Shown: one piece after another, positions 39,602 to 40,788 of the stretch
How positions within the stretch are numbered: position 1 is the first letter of the stretch
Layout of the letters: every line of letters starts with the position of its first letter
Assembly (NCBI GenBank): GCA_021272315.1
Contig: JAJSLI010000080.1
Location: forward strand, 1-40,788
From: Methylacidiphilales bacterium
GTDB lineage: Bacteria; Verrucomicrobiota; Verrucomicrobiia; Methylacidiphilales; UBA1321
Length of the DNA stretch: 40,788 bases
Direction: 5' to 3'
Translations under genes and position numbers: made by a program
The notes under the pieces: generated by a model
Told to the model about the DNA's origin: nothing
The model's database searches: none
What the model saw: only the letters and a program-made list of their open reading frames with translations

Positions 39602-40729
39602 GTGCGCAAACCCTATTTATTCCTTTCTCTGGCAGTGGCTTTTGCCATCGGCGTGACTCTGGCCGGATGCCAGAAAAGTCCCTCGACGATCAAAGTCGGT
39701 CTGGCCGCGGTGCAATCGGGCGGCGATGCCCAGATCGGCCTGACCATGCTGCAGGGTTCCCAGATCGCCATCGACGAATGGAACGCCAAGGGCGGCGTGC
39801 TCGGGGAAAAAATCGAATCCATTTCGCTCGACGACGAGGCCAATCCCCAGAAGGCAACCACGGTGGCACACAACCTCGTCGACGACGGCGTGGTGGCCGT
39901 GCTGGGCCACCTGAACAGCAGTTGCACGATTCCCGCCTCCAAGGTTTACAACGACGCCAAAGTGATCCAAATCAGCCCCGGCTCCACCAATCCGCTCTAT
40001 ACGGAGCAGGGTTTTCCGTATGCCTTCCGCATTTGCGGCCGCGACGATCAGCAGGGTCCGGTGGCGGCCAAGTACCTGCACGACGTGCTTAAGCTGACCA
40101 AAATCGCCATCCTGCACAACAAGACCGCTTACGGCGAAGGCCTGGCCACGGAGGTCAAAAAGGCCTTCGAGGGCATGGGCGGCACGGTGACCATGTTCCA
40201 GGGCATCGGCGCGGATGAAACCGATTTCAGCGCGAACATCTCGGTGATCAAGGGATCCGGCGCCGAAGGCTTTTTCTGGGGCGGCATGTACAGCCAGGGC
40301 GGCCCGCTTTGCCTCGCCCTGCGCCAGGCCGGGCTGAACATTCCCTTTGTCAGCGGCGATGGCTGCTTCGACCCGTCGTTCATCAATACCGTGGGCGCCA
40401 ACGCGGCCAATGTCTTTCTCTCCTTCGGCAAAGACTACCACAAGGTTCCCGCCGCCCAACCGTTTCTGGAAAAGTACAAGCAGGTCTACGGGCACGACGA
40501 AGGCGCCTACTCGGTTTACGGCTACGACGCGGCCAATGTCCTGCTCACGGCCATCGATAAGGCGCAAAGCACCGACCCCGACAAGGTCGCGGCCATCCTG
40601 AAGAGCCAGACGTTCGATACGATCCTCGGCAATATCGATTTCGACTCAAAGGGCGACATCAAGGAATCCAGCTTCGTCATCTGGACGATCCAGGACGGCA
40701 AATTCCAGGTCACCGCCGACAGTCCCTGA
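39602..40729 (+). CDS. LivK/LivJ-type periplasmic ligand-binding lipoprotein of an ABC transporter, 375 aa
   Basis: Peripla_BP_6-type binding protein, as for branched-chain amino acids, amides or related ligands. With GTG 39602 the signal is VRKPYLFLSLAVAFAIGVTL with lipobox LAGC and Cys23. Marks include KVGLAAVQSGGDAQIGLTML, GSQIAIDEWNAKGGVLGEKI, VVAVLGHLNSSCTIPASKVY, FRICGRDDQQGPVAAKYL, and KIAILHNKTAYGEGLATEVK. The start could also be TTG 39563. Its permease and ATPase genes are not in the window and probably lie beyond the right edge. Ligand unknown. Confidence 0.92.
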   Translation: MRKPYLFLSLAVAFAIGVTLAGCQKSPSTIKVGLAAVQSGGDAQIGLTMLQGSQIAIDEWNAKGGVLGEKIESISLDDEANPQKATTVAHNLVDDGVVAVLGHLNSSCTIPASKVYNDAKVIQISPGSTNPLYTEQGFPYAFRICGRDDQQGPVAAKYLHDVLKLTKIAILHNKTAYGEGLATEVKKAFEGMGGTVTMFQGIGADETDFSANISVIKGSGAEGFFWGGMYSQGGPLCLALRQAGLNIPFVSGDGCFDPSFINTVGANAANVFLSFGKDYHKVPAAQPFLEKYKQVYGHDEGAYSVYGYDAANVLLTAIDKAQSTDPDKVAAILKSQTFDTILGNIDFDSKGDIKESSFVIWTIQDGKFQVTADSP

Positions 40730-40788
40730 ACCGTGAGGGCGCCAACTTTTACCTGACGCCAAGTGACTGCAGATTCTTCCTCCACCCT

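Overview
The window is a 40.8 kb, fairly GC-rich (about 60% by eye, not counted) bacterial chromosome segment. The gene repertoire points to Verrucomicrobiota: DUF2851, DUF4159 beside an FG-GAP/VCBS protein, DUF2961 (GH172), a LuxE/LuxC pair without luciferase, a GT-C/TPR membrane protein, an 'EWNIQSRALQC'-type conserved hypothetical, and nonamer and multi-hairpin intergenic repeats. Phylum is inference from family content; there is no rRNA gene to confirm it. No tRNA, rRNA, CRISPR array, transposase or phage gene was recognised.

Layout. (1) 1-11.5 kb, mixed housekeeping and envelope genes: a small membrane protein, an HtrA-like protease, DUF2851, a pseudopilin-like anchored protein, an exported GH79-like hydrolase, a translationally coupled small membrane protein plus HAD phosphatase, an OmpA-domain protein, a LON-substrate-binding-domain protein and a GT-C/TPR membrane protein. 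(2) 11.5-12.7 kb: a possible tail-anchored protein, an L,D-transpeptidase lipoprotein and a nonamer repeat/hairpin. (3) 12.7-19.9 kb, a carbohydrate locus: AraC regulator, GH172 and FGGY pentulose kinase in one operon, a divergent GH4 glycosidase, and a convergent TIM-barrel isomerase plus Gfo/Idh/MocA oxidoreductase operon. This could form a D-pentofuranoside or fructofuranoside route ending in a pentulose phosphate. (4) 20.1-27.4 kb, a same-strand run: FG-GAP protein, TonB-like/DUF4159 protein, LuxE-like acyl-protein synthetase, exported unknown, LuxC-like acyl reductase, GT87 glycosyltransferase.

(5) 27.4-27.7 kb: an inverted pair of three-hairpin repeat units (REP/BIME-like). (6) 27.8-30.8 kb: a 2-hydroxyacid dehydrogenase followed by AT-richer orphan genes, including a coupled pair (59 aa and 191 aa) whose first member is very short. 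(7) 30.8-40.7 kb: RNase R with a duplicated Pro/Gln-rich N-terminal tail, small membrane and lineage-specific proteins, TyrRS, three SAM methyltransferases (one FkbM type), a Wzz-like lipoprotein with no second membrane segment or kinase domain, and a LivK-type periplasmic binding lipoprotein at the right edge, whose permease genes probably lie outside the window.

The most unusual items are the GH172/kinase/isomerase locus, the LuxE-X-LuxC-GT87 cluster, the coupled small-gene pair at 30.0-30.8 kb, and the mirrored hairpin element at 27.5 kb. No complete novel defence or mobile system was found. All start sites, family names and functions come from reading the translated sequence and from memory of families; no search was run.
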